From assembly GCF_014650495.1 (NCBI RefSeq), contig NZ_BMVB01000006.1, positions 1 to 64,000 on the forward strand: DNA of 64,000 nucleotides. The letters run 5' to 3'. The notes under the pieces were generated by a model. That model had not been told where the DNA came from and did not search any database. It saw nothing but the letters and a program-made list of their open reading frames with translations. The stretch is from Streptomyces cinnamoneus (lineage in GTDB: Bacteria; Actinomycetota; Actinomycetes; Streptomycetales; Streptomycetaceae). Position numbers and translations under genes: made by a program. Below are positions 24,314 to 33,805 of the stretch, one piece after another. Positions within the stretch are counted from its first letter, which is position 1. Every line of letters starts with the position of its first letter.

Positions 24314-26665
24314 ATGGGTCAGCGGTCCGTCGCGCCCCCGGGCCCGTCCGCGCCCGAACTCGTCATCGAAGCCGACGACGGCTCGCACGTGATGAGTCCG
24401 AGCCGGATCTACCATGTGGGGCGCGACCCGACGAGCGACATCGTGCTGCGCGACACACGGGTCTCGTGGCACCACGCGGTGCTGCGCGCGGTCCGGGACC
24501 ACTGGACGCTGGAGGACACCGACAGCACCAACGGCACCTACGCCGAGGGCCGGCGCGTGCACGAGGTCGACGTCGGGCCGGGCAGCGTGGTCCGCTTCGG
24601 CAACCCCTCCGACGGCCCCGCCGCCGTCGTCACCGCCCCGTGGCCGCGCCCCGCCGACCGTCCCTCGTCCGTTCACCACCCCGCGGCCACCGGCACCTTC
24701 CGCCGGCCCACTTCCGTGCACCCCCTGCCCACCCGCACCGTGCGCATCGGCCGGGGCACCGACAACGACCTCGTCATCGACGACCTGATCGTCTCCCGGC
24801 ACCACGCCGAACTGCGGACCCTCCCGGACGGCGGCCACGAGATCGTGGACGTCGGCAGCCACAACGGCACCTACCTCAACGGCCGCGCCGTCCGGCGCGC
24901 CCCCGTCGCCCCCGGCGACATCGTCGGCATCGGCCACTCCGACTTCAGTCTGGTCGGCGACCAGCTGCAGGTGTTCGTCGACACCGGCGAGGTCTCCCTC
25001 GACGTCCAGGAGCTCTCCGTCCAGGTCGACAAGGGCCGCAAGACCCTCCTGGACGACGTCTCCTTCCCCGTGAAGGCGAAGTACCTGCTCGCCGTCGTGG
25101 GACCGAGCGGCGCCGGAAAGTCGACCCTGCTCAACGCCCTGACCGGGCTGCGCCCGGCCGACCGCGGCACCGTGCTCTACGACGGGCGCGACCTGTACCG
25201 GGACTACGCCGAGCTCAGGGCGCGCATCGGCCTCGTGCCGCAGGACGACATCCTGCACGCCCAGCTCAGCGTCCGCCGCGCCCTGCGCTACGCCGCCGAA
25301 CTGCGTTTCCCCGGCGACACCGCGAAGGCCGAACGCGAGGCCCGCGTCGAGGAGGTGATCGGTGAACTGGGGCTGGAACAGCGTGCGCGCCAGCCCATCC
25401 ACAGCCTCTCCGGCGGCCAGCGCAAGCGCGTCAGTGTGGCACTGGAGCTGCTGACCAAGCCGTCGCTGCTCTTCCTCGACGAGCCGACCTCCGGCCTCGA
25501 CCCGGGCATGGACCGCTCGGTGATGACCATGCTCCGCAACCTCGCCGACGACGGCCGCACCGTCATCGTCGTCACGCACAGCGTGCTGAGCCTGGACGTC
25601 TGCGACCGGCTCCTGGTGCTCGCACCGGGCGGACGCACCGCCTTCTACGGGCCGCCCCGGGACACCCTCGACTTCTTCGGCTTCACGCAATGGCCCGAGG
25701 CGTTCGAGGCGTTCGAGAACGACCGCAGCCGCGACTGGGCGGGCGAGTACCGCGCCTCCCCGCAGTACGACCGCTACATCACGGCCGCCAGCGAACAGCC
25801 GCGGCTCGGCGGCGTCGTGCCGGCCCCGCCCGCCCTGGAACCGGTCAAGGCCCAGAGCTGGGGCGGCCAGCTGCGCACCCTGATGCGCCGCTACGCCGCC
25901 GCCCTGAGCGCCGACCGGACCTTCCTGGCCATCATGATCGCGCTGCCGTTCGTCATGGGCGCGATGGCCCGGGCGCTGGCGGGCAGCCGGCTGACCGCCG
26001 AGTCGGCCATGAACGCGCTGCTGATCCTGTGCGTGGGCGGAGTGCTGACGGGCGCCGCCAACGCCGTGCGCGAACTGGTCAAGGAACGCGTCATCTACCG
26101 GCGAGAACGGGGGGTCGGCCTGTCCCGGTCCGCCTATGTGATGTCCAAGGTCCTGGTGCTGGGCCTGATCACCGTCGTCCAGGCGGTCGTGCTGACCCTG
26201 GTCGGACTGGCCGGGGTGGACACCGGCGCGCCGGGAGGCAGGGGCGTGCTGCTGCCGCCCTTGGCCGAGATCGCCCTGGCCGTGGCGCTGCTGTCGTTCA
26301 CGTCCATGATGACGGGCCTGCTCGTCTCGGCGATGGTGCGCAAGGAGGAGGTGACCATGCCGCTGCTGGTGCTCCTGGCCATCGTGCAGGTCGTCTTCTG
26401 CGGGGCCCTGCTCAAGCTGCACGGCGTGCCGGGGCTGGAACAGCTGTCGTGGCTGGTGCCCGCGCGCTGGGCCCTGGCGGCGATGGGCAGCACGGTCGAC
26501 CTCGAACGCCTGGTGCCGGGCAAGGTGACCACCGACCCGCTCTTCGGCCACACGGCCGGCGTCTGGCTGCTCGACATGGGCATGATGGTGGTCCTGTCGG
26601 TCGTCATCGGCCTTCTGGTCGCCCGGCTGCTGCGTCGCCACGAGCCCGCCGTGATGCGGAAGTGA
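24314..26665 (+). CDS. Double-FHA-domain ABC transporter (ATPase and permease in one chain)
   Basis: A 783-residue protein. FHA1 (about 16-97) has YHVGRDPTSDIVL and DTDSTNGTY; FHA2 (about 135-215) has VRIGRGTDNDLVI, SRHHAEL and VGSHNGTYLNG. Both keep the R, S, H and N that bind phosphothreonine. An ABCG-like ATPase follows, with Walker A GPSGAGKST (262-270), signature LSGGQRKR, Walker B LLFLDEPTSGLD and the H-loop VVTHS. An ABC2-type permease with about six helices completes it. The FHA domains suggest control by the adjacent Ser/Thr kinase (27327). A -10-like TAGCCT sits 7 nt before the ATG, so the transcript may be leaderless. Cargo unknown. Confidence 0.92.
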   Translation: MGQRSVAPPGPSAPELVIEADDGSHVMSPSRIYHVGRDPTSDIVLRDTRVSWHHAVLRAVRDHWTLEDTDSTNGTYAEGRRVHEVDVGPGSVVRFGNPSDGPAAVVTAPWPRPADRPSSVHHPAATGTFRRPTSVHPLPTRTVRIGRGTDNDLVIDDLIVSRHHAELRTLPDGGHEIVDVGSHNGTYLNGRAVRRAPVAPGDIVGIGHSDFSLVGDQLQVFVDTGEVSLDVQELSVQVDKGRKTLLDDVSFPVKAKYLLAVVGPSGAGKSTLLNALTGLRPADRGTVLYDGRDLYRDYAELRARIGLVPQDDILHAQLSVRRALRYAAELRFPGDTAKAEREARVEEVIGELGLEQRARQPIHSLSGGQRKRVSVALELLTKPSLLFLDEPTSGLDPGMDRSVMTMLRNLADDGRTVIVVTHSVLSLDVCDRLLVLAPGGRTAFYGPPRDTLDFFGFTQWPEAFEAFENDRSRDWAGEYRASPQYDRYITAASEQPRLGGVVPAPPALEPVKAQSWGGQLRTLMRRYAAALSADRTFLAIMIALPFVMGAMARALAGSRLTAESAMNALLILCVGGVLTGAANAVRELVKERVIYRRERGVGLSRSAYVMSKVLVLGLITVVQAVVLTLVGLAGVDTGAPGGRGVLLPPLAEIALAVALLSFTSMMTGLLVSAMVRKEEVTMPLLVLLAIVQVVFCGALLKLHGVPGLEQLSWLVPARWALAAMGSTVDLERLVPGKVTTDPLFGHTAGVWLLDMGMMVVLSVVIGLLVARLLRRHEPAVMRK

Positions 26666-26673
26666 CGCGGCCC

Positions 26674-27330
26674 ATGAGCGCGGCAGCAGGCCCCTACGGC
26701 GCCACCCCTCAGTCGCCCGGCTTCGACCCGAGCCATGTCGTGCCGAAGGAGGGACTGGACGCCTGGGCGGTCCCCGACCCGACCGTCCCCAGCGTGCCGC
26801 TGGACCCGCTGCTGCCCGTGCAGCTGCTGAGCCGGCTCGGCGACTGGGGACAGGTGCTGTGCTCCAACGGCTGGTCGGCCTGGGTCGACGCCCGGCTGCT
26901 CGTCGCCCTCCCGCAGAGCCCGCCCGGGGCGGGCGGCCCGCTCGTGCACACCGCCGACGCCCGGCGCCTGCTGGCCCGGGCCGAGGAGACGCTCGGGCGG
27001 TACCGGGCGGCGGTGGAGGAGCTCGCGGCCGGCCGCACGGACGCCGGGGCCTTCCACGGCACCACGCAGGGGCTGCGGATCGGAGTGGTGGTCGACGGGG
27101 AGGCGGTCTGGCTCTACGACGCCGAGCACGACCAGTGGTGCTACTGCGACGGCACGGCCATGACCACGCTCGCCACGCGGAAGCCGGCCCCGGCCCCCGC
27201 CGCGTCCACGGGCTCCGCGGCCGGGGCGCCCGCCGGTACGCCCGCCCCCGGACCGGTCTCCGCGCAGCCCACACGGCTGAGCGGGGGCGTTCAGGGCCCG
27301 CCGCCGCACGGTCCCGGTGAGGGGTCATGA
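26674..27330 (+). CDS. Unknown protein between the FHA-ABC transporter and the kinase
   Basis: About 218 residues. The N-terminal part (about 40-75) resembles an SH3-like fold (LLSRLGDWGQVLCSNGWSAWVDARLLVAL). A helical region (ADARRLLARAEETLGRYRAAVEEL) and a beta region (GVVVDGEAVWLYDAEHDQWCYCDG) follow, with a Pro/Ala-rich tail. ATG at 26674 is used; an in-frame GTG at 26662 overlaps the transporter's stop codon as GTGA. The gene's stop overlaps the kinase start (ATGA), so all three are co-translated. It may be a scaffold or substrate of the kinase. Confidence 0.7.
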   Translation: MSAAAGPYGATPQSPGFDPSHVVPKEGLDAWAVPDPTVPSVPLDPLLPVQLLSRLGDWGQVLCSNGWSAWVDARLLVALPQSPPGAGGPLVHTADARRLLARAEETLGRYRAAVEELAAGRTDAGAFHGTTQGLRIGVVVDGEAVWLYDAEHDQWCYCDGTAMTTLATRKPAPAPAASTGSAAGAPAGTPAPGPVSAQPTRLSGGVQGPPPHGPGEGS

Positions 27331-28301
27331 CTGCGGATCCCGGTGACTACCCCACCCGCCCGGAAGCCTCGCCCGGCACCGACCCGGCGGCGATGATCGG
27401 CCGGCAGATCGGCGTCTACCGGCTGGAGAGCGAGATCGGCCGCGGCGGCATGGCCACCGTCTACCGCGCCACCGACCTGCGGCTGGACCGCACGGTCGCC
27501 CTCAAGCTGATGGCCCCGGAGATCGCCTGCAACGAGACCTTCCGCGAGCGCTTCGCGCAGGAGTCGCGGGTGGCCGCGGCCATCGATCATCCGCACATCA
27601 TCCCGGTGTTCGACGCCGGGGAGGCCGAGGGCAAGCTGTACATCGCCATGTGTTACGTGGCCGGCCAGGACCTGGCCGCCCTGCTGGCCCGCGAGGCGCC
27701 GCTACCGCTGGCCAAGGCCCTGCGGATCGCCGGCCAGGTCGCGTCCGCCCTGGACGCCGCCCACGCGCACGACCTGGTGCACCGCGACGTCAAGCCGGGC
27801 AACATCCTCGTGGCGAAGGGCACCGACAGCGAGCACCCCGAGCACGTCTACCTGACGGACTTCGGGCTGACGAAGAAGTCGCTCTCGCTGACCGGCTTCA
27901 CCCGGGTGGGTCTGGTCGTCGGCACCCTGGACTACGCCGCCCCGGAGCAGATCTCCGGCAAGCCGGTCGACGGGCGCTGCGACGTCTACAGCCTGGCGTG
28001 CGTGGTGTTCGAGATGCTGACGGGCACCCCGCCGTTCCGGCGCGACGACGACAGGGCGCTGTTCTACGCGCACCAGTACGAAGCGCCGCCGCGGCTCACC
28101 GAGCACCGGCCGGGGCTTCCGGAGGGCGTCGACGAGGTGCTGACGGCGGCGCTGGCCAAGGCCCCGGACGACCGGTACGACAGCTGCCTGGCGTTCGTGG
28201 CCGCGCTGCGGCGGGCGGGAGAGGGCCCTCCTCCCCCACCGGCGACACCCCCGGAGCCGCCGGCCTGGGCGGCGCCGGTGTTCCCCGGGCGGACCGCGTG
28301 A
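27327..28301 (+). CDS. Cytosolic Hanks-type Ser/Thr protein kinase
   Basis: A 324-residue kinase of the PknB group with all key residues: glycine loop IGRGGMATVY (37-46), K60 in VALKLM, catalytic loop HRDVKPGN (152-159), DFG (178-180) and APE (205-207). The domain ends near 290, followed by a Pro-rich tail with no transmembrane helix or PASTA repeat, so it should stay in the cytosol. It starts inside the stop codon of the upstream gene (ATGA). The double-FHA transporter two genes upstream is the obvious phospho-reader partner. Confidence 0.94.
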   Translation: MTADPGDYPTRPEASPGTDPAAMIGRQIGVYRLESEIGRGGMATVYRATDLRLDRTVALKLMAPEIACNETFRERFAQESRVAAAIDHPHIIPVFDAGEAEGKLYIAMCYVAGQDLAALLAREAPLPLAKALRIAGQVASALDAAHAHDLVHRDVKPGNILVAKGTDSEHPEHVYLTDFGLTKKSLSLTGFTRVGLVVGTLDYAAPEQISGKPVDGRCDVYSLACVVFEMLTGTPPFRRDDDRALFYAHQYEAPPRLTEHRPGLPEGVDEVLTAALAKAPDDRYDSCLAFVAALRRAGEGPPPPPATPPEPPAWAAPVFPGRTA

Positions 28302-28335
28302 GCGGGCCCGGCCGGGGAACGGGTGGGGGGTGCGT

Positions 28336-30015
28336 TCACACGCGCCGGGCGTCGCCGCGCAGGTAGACCGCCCAGGTCAGGCCCAGGCAGAGCACGTACA
28401 GGGCGAGGAAGGCGAGGTAGGCGGCCTCGCCCGTGCCCTGGGTCAGGAACGCCTGGCGGAAGGCGAGGTTGATCAGCACGCCGCCGAGGGCCCCGACCGC
28501 CCCGGCGATGCCCATCAGCGCGTTGGCGTGCCGGTGGGAGCGCTCCTCGGCGGTGCGGGCGTCCATTCCCTGCGCCGTCCAGCGCTGTGCGGCGCGGCGG
28601 AAGACGCCGGGGATCATCTTGTACGTCGAGCCGTTGCCGATGCCGCTGAAGACGAAGAGCAGCACGAAGCCCGTCAGGAACAACGGCAGTGAGCCGCGTT
28701 GCGAGGCCAGCAGGACCAGGGCCGTGCTGGCCGCCATGGCGGTGAAGTTCCAGAAGGTGACGCGCGCGCCGCCCCACCGGTCGGCCAGAAGGCCGCCCAC
28801 GGGCCGGACGAGGGAGCCGAGCAGCGGCCCGAGGAAGGTCAGCGAGGCGGCCCGTACGGGGGTGGGGAAGGCGTCCGGGAACTGCACGAGCAGGACTTGG
28901 CCGAAGGCGAATCCGAAGCCGATGAACGAGCCGAAGGTACCGATGTAGAGGACGGACATCGCCCAGGCGTGCGGGTTGCGGCTCACCTCGCGCAGGGGGC
29001 GGCCGTCGGGGTGGACGCGGGCGAGGTTGTCCATGCGCAGGGCCGCCGCGACGGCCACCACGACGATCAGCGGGAGGTAGACCAGCGGGACGAGCCGGGG
29101 GTGGCCGGCGCCCGCGGCGGTGAGGACCAGCAGGCCGAGCAGCTGGACGGCGGGCACGCCGAGGTTGCCGCCCCCGGCGTTGATGCCCAGGGCGCGGCCC
29201 TTGAGGCGCTGGGGGTAGAAGGTGTTGATGTTGGCCATGGACGAGGCGAAGTTGCCGCCGCCCAGGCCGGCGACGGACGCCACGAGGAGCAGGGTCGTGT
29301 AGGACACGCCGGGTTCCAGCACCCAGGCGGTGAGTCCGGCGGGGATCAGCAGGGCGAGGGCGCTGACGACCGTCCAGGTGCGGCCGCCGAAGACGGCCAC
29401 CGCGACGGTGTAGGGCAGCCGGAGTGCCGCTCCGACGAGGGTGGGCACGGCGGTGAGCACGAACTTGCCGGCCGGGTCGATGCCGTACTCGGGGCCGAGG
29501 AAGAGCACGAGGACCGACCACAGGCTCCACACGGAGAAGCCGATGTGCTCGCACAGCACCGAGTACACGAGGTTGCGGCGGGCGACGCGGGCGCCGGTGG
29601 CCTCCCAGAAGACCGGGTCCTCCGGCCGCCAGTCGTCGACGCGCCGGGGGCGGCCCGCGGCGAGGCGCACGGGCCACACGGGCAGCGTCGCGGGGGCGGC
29701 GTCCGGGGCGGCGTCCTCGTCGAGGCAGGCGCCCGACCGCAGGTCGAAGACCTGCTTGTACATGGGCGAGACCACGACGGGCACCCCGCCGCGGCTGCCG
29801 ATGATGCCGCGGGAGATGACGTGCGCCCCGCTGAACGGGTCGCGGTTGTCGACCGCGTAGACCTCTCCCCCGCGGTCGCGGAAGAGCGCCACCTGCCGGC
29901 CGTCGACCAGGACGGTCACCCCGCGGCCGGGCAGGAGGTCGTCGTAGCCGCAGACGGCCGTCCAGCCGCCGCCGGCGTCGATCTCGACGGTGCGTGCGTC
30001 GTCGACGGTGCTCAT
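28336..30015 (-). CDS. Fusion of nitrite reductase small subunit (NirD) and NarK-type nitrate/nitrite transporter
   Basis: A 559-residue chain. Residues 1 to about 123 are a NirD/Rieske-like domain (WTAVCGYDDLLPGRGVTVLV; DNRDPFSGAHVISRGIIG; PMYKQVFDLRSGACLD). As in other NirD proteins, the Cys/His iron-sulfur ligands are absent. From about residue 127 (DDWRPEDPVFWEATGARVAR) it is a complete 12-helix NarK MFS transporter with the nitrate signatures GLGGGNFASSMANINTFYP and GNGSTYKMIPG. ATG at 30015 overlaps the nirB stop by 4 bp. The fusion would tether the small subunit of cytosolic nitrite reductase to the transporter. The reading frame is continuous with no sign of a frameshift. Confidence 0.9.
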   Translation of the reverse strand: MSTVDDARTVEIDAGGGWTAVCGYDDLLPGRGVTVLVDGRQVALFRDRGGEVYAVDNRDPFSGAHVISRGIIGSRGGVPVVVSPMYKQVFDLRSGACLDEDAAPDAAPATLPVWPVRLAAGRPRRVDDWRPEDPVFWEATGARVARRNLVYSVLCEHIGFSVWSLWSVLVLFLGPEYGIDPAGKFVLTAVPTLVGAALRLPYTVAVAVFGGRTWTVVSALALLIPAGLTAWVLEPGVSYTTLLLVASVAGLGGGNFASSMANINTFYPQRLKGRALGINAGGGNLGVPAVQLLGLLVLTAAGAGHPRLVPLVYLPLIVVVAVAAALRMDNLARVHPDGRPLREVSRNPHAWAMSVLYIGTFGSFIGFGFAFGQVLLVQFPDAFPTPVRAASLTFLGPLLGSLVRPVGGLLADRWGGARVTFWNFTAMAASTALVLLASQRGSLPLFLTGFVLLFVFSGIGNGSTYKMIPGVFRRAAQRWTAQGMDARTAEERSHRHANALMGIAGAVGALGGVLINLAFRQAFLTQGTGEAAYLAFLALYVLCLGLTWAVYLRGDARRV

Positions 30016-32561
30016 GGCGTGCCCACCTCTGCCATCTCGTGGGTGCGGGCCGGGCGGATCTGGCCGCGTTCGGGCAGGAAGCGCACGGTCGGGTCGGGGG
30101 TGCCGGGGGCGTTGGCGAACGAGACGAAGCGGCGCAGGCGTTCGGGGTCCTCCAGGGTGGCGCGCCACTCGTCCTGGTAGGTGCTGGTGTGCCGGGCCAT
30201 CAGCGCGTCCAGTTCGCCGCAGATGCCCAGCGAGTCGTCGACGATGACGTCCCGCAGGTGGTCGAGGCCGCCTTCCAGGCGTTCGAGCCAGGGTGCGGTG
30301 CGTTCCAGGCGGTCGGCGGTGCGGATGTAGAACATCAGGAAGCGGTCGATGGTGCGGATGAGGGTGGCGTGGTCGGCGTCGGTGAGGAGGAGGTCGGCGT
30401 GGCGGGGGGTCATGCCGCCGTTGCCGCCGACGTAGAGGTTCCAGCCGGCGGAGGTGGCGATGACGCCGAAGTCCTTGCTCTGCGCCTCGGCGCACTCGCG
30501 GGCGCAGCCGCTGACCGCGGACTTGATCTTGTGCGGGGAGCGCAGGCCGCGGTAGCGCAGCTCCAGCTCGATGGCGAGGGCCACGGAGTCCTGGACGCCG
30601 TAGCGGCACCAGGTCTGCCCGACGCAGGACTTCACGGTGCGCAGGGCCTTGCCGTAGGCGTGGCCGGACTCGAAGCCGGCGTCGATGAGGCGGCGCCAGA
30701 TGAGGGGGAGCTGGTCGACGGTGGCGCCGAACATGTCGATGCGCTGACCGCCGGTGATCTTGGTGTAGAGGCCGAAGTCGCGGGCGATCTCGCCGATGGT
30801 GATGAGGCCGGCGGGGGTGATCTCGCCGCCGGGGACGCGGGGGACGACGGAGTAGGAGCCGTTGCGCTGGAGGTTGGCGAGGAAGTGGTCGTTGGTGTCC
30901 TGCAGGGCGGCCTGTTCGCCGTCGAGGATGTGCACGGAGTTGCCGAGCTCGGGGTTGAGGGTGGCGAGGACCGAGCCGACGGTGGGCTTGCAGACGTCGC
31001 AGCCCTCGCCGCCGCGGCCGTGCTCGTCGAGGAGGCGGGAGAAGGTGGTGATGCCCTTGACGCGGACGATCTCGAAGAGTTCGGCACGGGTGTGCGCGAA
31101 GTGCTCGCACAGTCCGCGGTCGACGGGGGTGCCGAGCGAGGCGAGTTCCGCGTCGACGACAGTGCCGATCATCTTGACGCAGGATCCGCAGCCGGTGCCG
31201 GCCTTGGTGCAGCGCTTGACGGCGGCCACGTCGGTGCAGCCGCCGTCGGCGACGGCCGCGCGCAGGGTGGCTTTGGTGACGTTGTGGCAGGAGCAGACGA
31301 CCGCCTCGTCCGGCAGGGTCACCGGGCCGGGCGGGCCGTCCGCGGGGGCCGGCAGCACGAGGTGTTCGGGGGGCGTGGTGAGCGGGGTGCCCGCCGCGGC
31401 GAGCGGCCGCAGCACGTCGAAGGGCTCGGTGTCGCCGACGAGGACCCCGCCCAGGAGGCGGCCGTCGGGGGCGACGACCAGCTTCTTGTACACGCCCTCG
31501 CGGCTGTTGGCGTACAGCACTTCCAGCGCGCCCTCGCCGGTGCCGTGGGCGTCGCCGAAGCTGGCGACGTCGACCCCGAGGAGCTTGAGCTTGGTGGCGA
31601 GGTCCGCGCCGGTGAAGGCGGCCGCGTCGCCGGCGAGCCCTGCGGCGGCGGTCTCGGCCATGGCGTAGGCGGGGGCGACGAGGCCGTAGACGCGGCCGTC
31701 GGCCGCCTGGGCGCACTCGCCGATGGCCAGGATGCGCGGGTCGGCGGTGCGGCACGCCTCGTCGACGACGATGCCGCCGCGCTCGCCGACGGGCAGCCCG
31801 CAGGCACGGGCGAGTTCGTCGCGGGGGCGCACGCCCGCCGAGAAGACGACGAGGCCGGTGTCGATCCGGCCGCCGTCGGTGAGGGTCATGCCGCTGACGG
31901 TGCCGTCGGCGCCGGCCTCGATGCCGCCGGCGCCGGCGCCGGTGTGCACGACCACGCCCAGTTCCTCGATCTTGCGGCGGAGCGTGGCGCCGCCGCCCTC
32001 GTCGACCTGGACGGCCATCAGCCGGGGCGCGAACTCCACGACGTGGGTGGCAAGGCCCATCGCGCGCAGGGCCCCGGCGGCCTCCAGGCCGAGCAGTCCG
32101 CCGCCCACGACGGCCCCGGTGCCCACCGCGCCGGCGCGGGCGCGGATCGCTTCGAGGTCCTCGATGGTGCGGTAGACGAAGCAGCCGGGGGTGTCGTGGC
32201 CGGGGACGGGCGGTACGAAGGGCCGGGAGCCGGTGGCCAGGACCAGCGCGTCGTAGGGCACGGTGCGCCCGGAGCGGGTGGTGACGGTCCGGGCCGTGCG
32301 GTCGATGGCGGTGGCCGGGTCGTCGAGCGTGAGGTCGATGCCGTGGTCGTCGGCGAACCCGTCGGGCCACAGCGAGAGTTCGTCGGCGGTGGTGCCGGTG
32401 AACCAGGAGGTGAGCTTGACCCGGTCGTAGGCGGGGCGCGGTTCCTCGGCGAGCACGGTGATCCGCCAGGCGGCCGGGCCCCGGCCGACGAGGGCCTGGA
32501 GGAAGTGCTGGCCGGCCATGCCGTGGCCGACGAGCACCAGATGCGGGTGGTGGTCCCTCAC
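30012..32561 (-). CDS. nirB: Assimilatory nitrite reductase large subunit
   Basis: An 849-residue protein with the full NirB domain order. An FAD/NAD(P)H module (GHGMAGQHFL at the start; VVGGGLLGLEAAGAL) is followed by a BFD-like [2Fe-2S] domain (VVCSCHNVTK near residue 423; TGCGSCVK; a second Cys pair GGEGCDVC). The siroheme/[4Fe-4S] domain has SCVGQTWCRYG (near 650) and SGCARECAEAQ (near 685). The enzyme reduces nitrite to ammonium with NAD(P)H in the cytosol. The start is GTG at 32561, overlapping the FAD reductase stop as GTGA; its own stop overlaps the nirD-narK start. It is the third gene of the nas operon. Confidence 0.96.
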   Translation of the reverse strand: MRDHHPHLVLVGHGMAGQHFLQALVGRGPAAWRITVLAEEPRPAYDRVKLTSWFTGTTADELSLWPDGFADDHGIDLTLDDPATAIDRTARTVTTRSGRTVPYDALVLATGSRPFVPPVPGHDTPGCFVYRTIEDLEAIRARAGAVGTGAVVGGGLLGLEAAGALRAMGLATHVVEFAPRLMAVQVDEGGGATLRRKIEELGVVVHTGAGAGGIEAGADGTVSGMTLTDGGRIDTGLVVFSAGVRPRDELARACGLPVGERGGIVVDEACRTADPRILAIGECAQAADGRVYGLVAPAYAMAETAAAGLAGDAAAFTGADLATKLKLLGVDVASFGDAHGTGEGALEVLYANSREGVYKKLVVAPDGRLLGGVLVGDTEPFDVLRPLAAAGTPLTTPPEHLVLPAPADGPPGPVTLPDEAVVCSCHNVTKATLRAAVADGGCTDVAAVKRCTKAGTGCGSCVKMIGTVVDAELASLGTPVDRGLCEHFAHTRAELFEIVRVKGITTFSRLLDEHGRGGEGCDVCKPTVGSVLATLNPELGNSVHILDGEQAALQDTNDHFLANLQRNGSYSVVPRVPGGEITPAGLITIGEIARDFGLYTKITGGQRIDMFGATVDQLPLIWRRLIDAGFESGHAYGKALRTVKSCVGQTWCRYGVQDSVALAIELELRYRGLRSPHKIKSAVSGCARECAEAQSKDFGVIATSAGWNLYVGGNGGMTPRHADLLLTDADHATLIRTIDRFLMFYIRTADRLERTAPWLERLEGGLDHLRDVIVDDSLGICGELDALMARHTSTYQDEWRATLEDPERLRRFVSFANAPGTPDPTVRFLPERGQIRPARTHEMAEVGTP

Positions 32562-33805
32562 AGGGAGGCTCCTTCCGTCATGAGCAGGTGGAGGGGGTCG
32601 GGGGGTACGGGCTCGCCCCGTTCGCAGGCGTCGGTGAGGTCGCCCAGCGGGGTGAGGTCGCCGACGAGGAGCGCGCCGAGGAGTTCGCTGCCGCGCAGCA
32701 CGAGCTTCTTGTAGGTGCCGCGGGTGGCGTCGGCGAGACGGACGCTGTCGGTGTCCGGGCCGTGCTCGCCGGTGCAGTCGCCGAGCGCCGCGACGTCCAG
32801 GGCGCCGGCGCTGAGCCGCAGCAGCGCGAAGGAGCCGCGGTAGCGCGCCTGCGGACGGGCTCCGGACAGGCGGGCGGCGAGGACGTCGGCCTGTTCCCAG
32901 GCCGCCTCGGCGCGGCCGTGGACGGTGCCCCGGTGCTCGGCGCAGTCACCGATCGCGTACACGCCGGGGGCGGAGGTGGCCAGACGGTCGTCGACGACGA
33001 CTCCGCTGCGCACCGTCAGCCCCGCGGTCCGGGCGAGGGCGGTGCGGGGGCGGACGCCGCAGGCGAGGACGGCCAGGTCGGCGTCGTGCCGGCTGCCGTC
33101 GGCCAGTTCGGCCCCGGTGACGCGCTGCCCGCCGTGCAGGGCGGTGACGGCGTGGCCCGTCCGTACCCGTACGCCCGCGGCTTCGAGGCCGCGGCGCACG
33201 GTGGCGGCGGCCCCGGCGTCCAGGTGGTGTTCCATCAGGTGCGGTGCCCGGTGCAGGAGGTGGACGGGCAGGCCGCGGGCGGCCAGGGCGAGGGCGGTGC
33301 CGACGCCCAGGACGCCTCCGCCCACGACGACGGCCCGGCCGGCGTGCCGGGCGTCCTCGCCGAGGCGGGCGCAGTCCTCGAGGGTGCGCAGGGTGTGCAC
33401 GCCGCGGAGGGGGACGTCACGGCCGGTGCCGGGCGTGCCGTGCGGGTGCAGCCCGGCGGGAAGGACCGGTTCGGCGCCCGTGGCCAGGACGAGGACGTCG
33501 TACGGGGCGGTCGCGCCCGTGGAGGTGCGCAGCGTACGGGCGGCCGGGTCGAAGGCCACGACGTCGGTGGCCCGGTGCACGGCGGCGGTCCCCGTGGGGA
33601 GGGCGAGGTCGGCGGGGGCGTAGCGACCGGCGAGGACGCCGGTGAGCAGGGTCCGGTTGTAGGGCGCCCGGGGTTCCTGCCCGTACAGGGTGATGCGGAC
33701 GGTGCCGGGCGGGGCCTGGGCGAGGGTCTGCTGGGCGAGGCGGGCCGCGGCCATGCCGGCTCCGGCGACGGCGATGCGCAGCGGCCGTGCGGTGCGCGGC
33801 GTCAT
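32558..33805 (-). CDS. FAD/NAD(P)-dependent reductase of the nitrate assimilation operon
   Basis: A 415-residue pyridine nucleotide-disulfide reductase-type flavoprotein similar to the N-terminal module of NirB. It has IAVAGAGMAAARLAQQTL for FAD, VVVGGGVLGVGTALAL for NAD(P)H, a second FAD motif GVYAIGDCAEH, and a C-terminal part with TYKKLVLRGSELLGALLVGDL like NirB. Placed between nasA and nirB with 4-bp overlaps on both sides, it probably feeds electrons to the nitrate reductase (the NasB/NasC role). A BFD iron-sulfur domain is absent. The electron acceptor is inferred from the operon. Confidence 0.88.
   Translation of the reverse strand: MTPRTARPLRIAVAGAGMAAARLAQQTLAQAPPGTVRITLYGQEPRAPYNRTLLTGVLAGRYAPADLALPTGTAAVHRATDVVAFDPAARTLRTSTGATAPYDVLVLATGAEPVLPAGLHPHGTPGTGRDVPLRGVHTLRTLEDCARLGEDARHAGRAVVVGGGVLGVGTALALAARGLPVHLLHRAPHLMEHHLDAGAAATVRRGLEAAGVRVRTGHAVTALHGGQRVTGAELADGSRHDADLAVLACGVRPRTALARTAGLTVRSGVVVDDRLATSAPGVYAIGDCAEHRGTVHGRAEAAWEQADVLAARLSGARPQARYRGSFALLRLSAGALDVAALGDCTGEHGPDTDSVRLADATRGTYKKLVLRGSELLGALLVGDLTPLGDLTDACERGEPVPPDPLHLLMTEGASL

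Noticed and set aside
28336..32370. Single minus-strand frame of 1344 codons spanning nirD-narK and much of nirB
   Set aside because: Only the part from 30015 down is real. Above that the frame is an Arg/Pro-rich shadow of nirB, which is clear in another frame.
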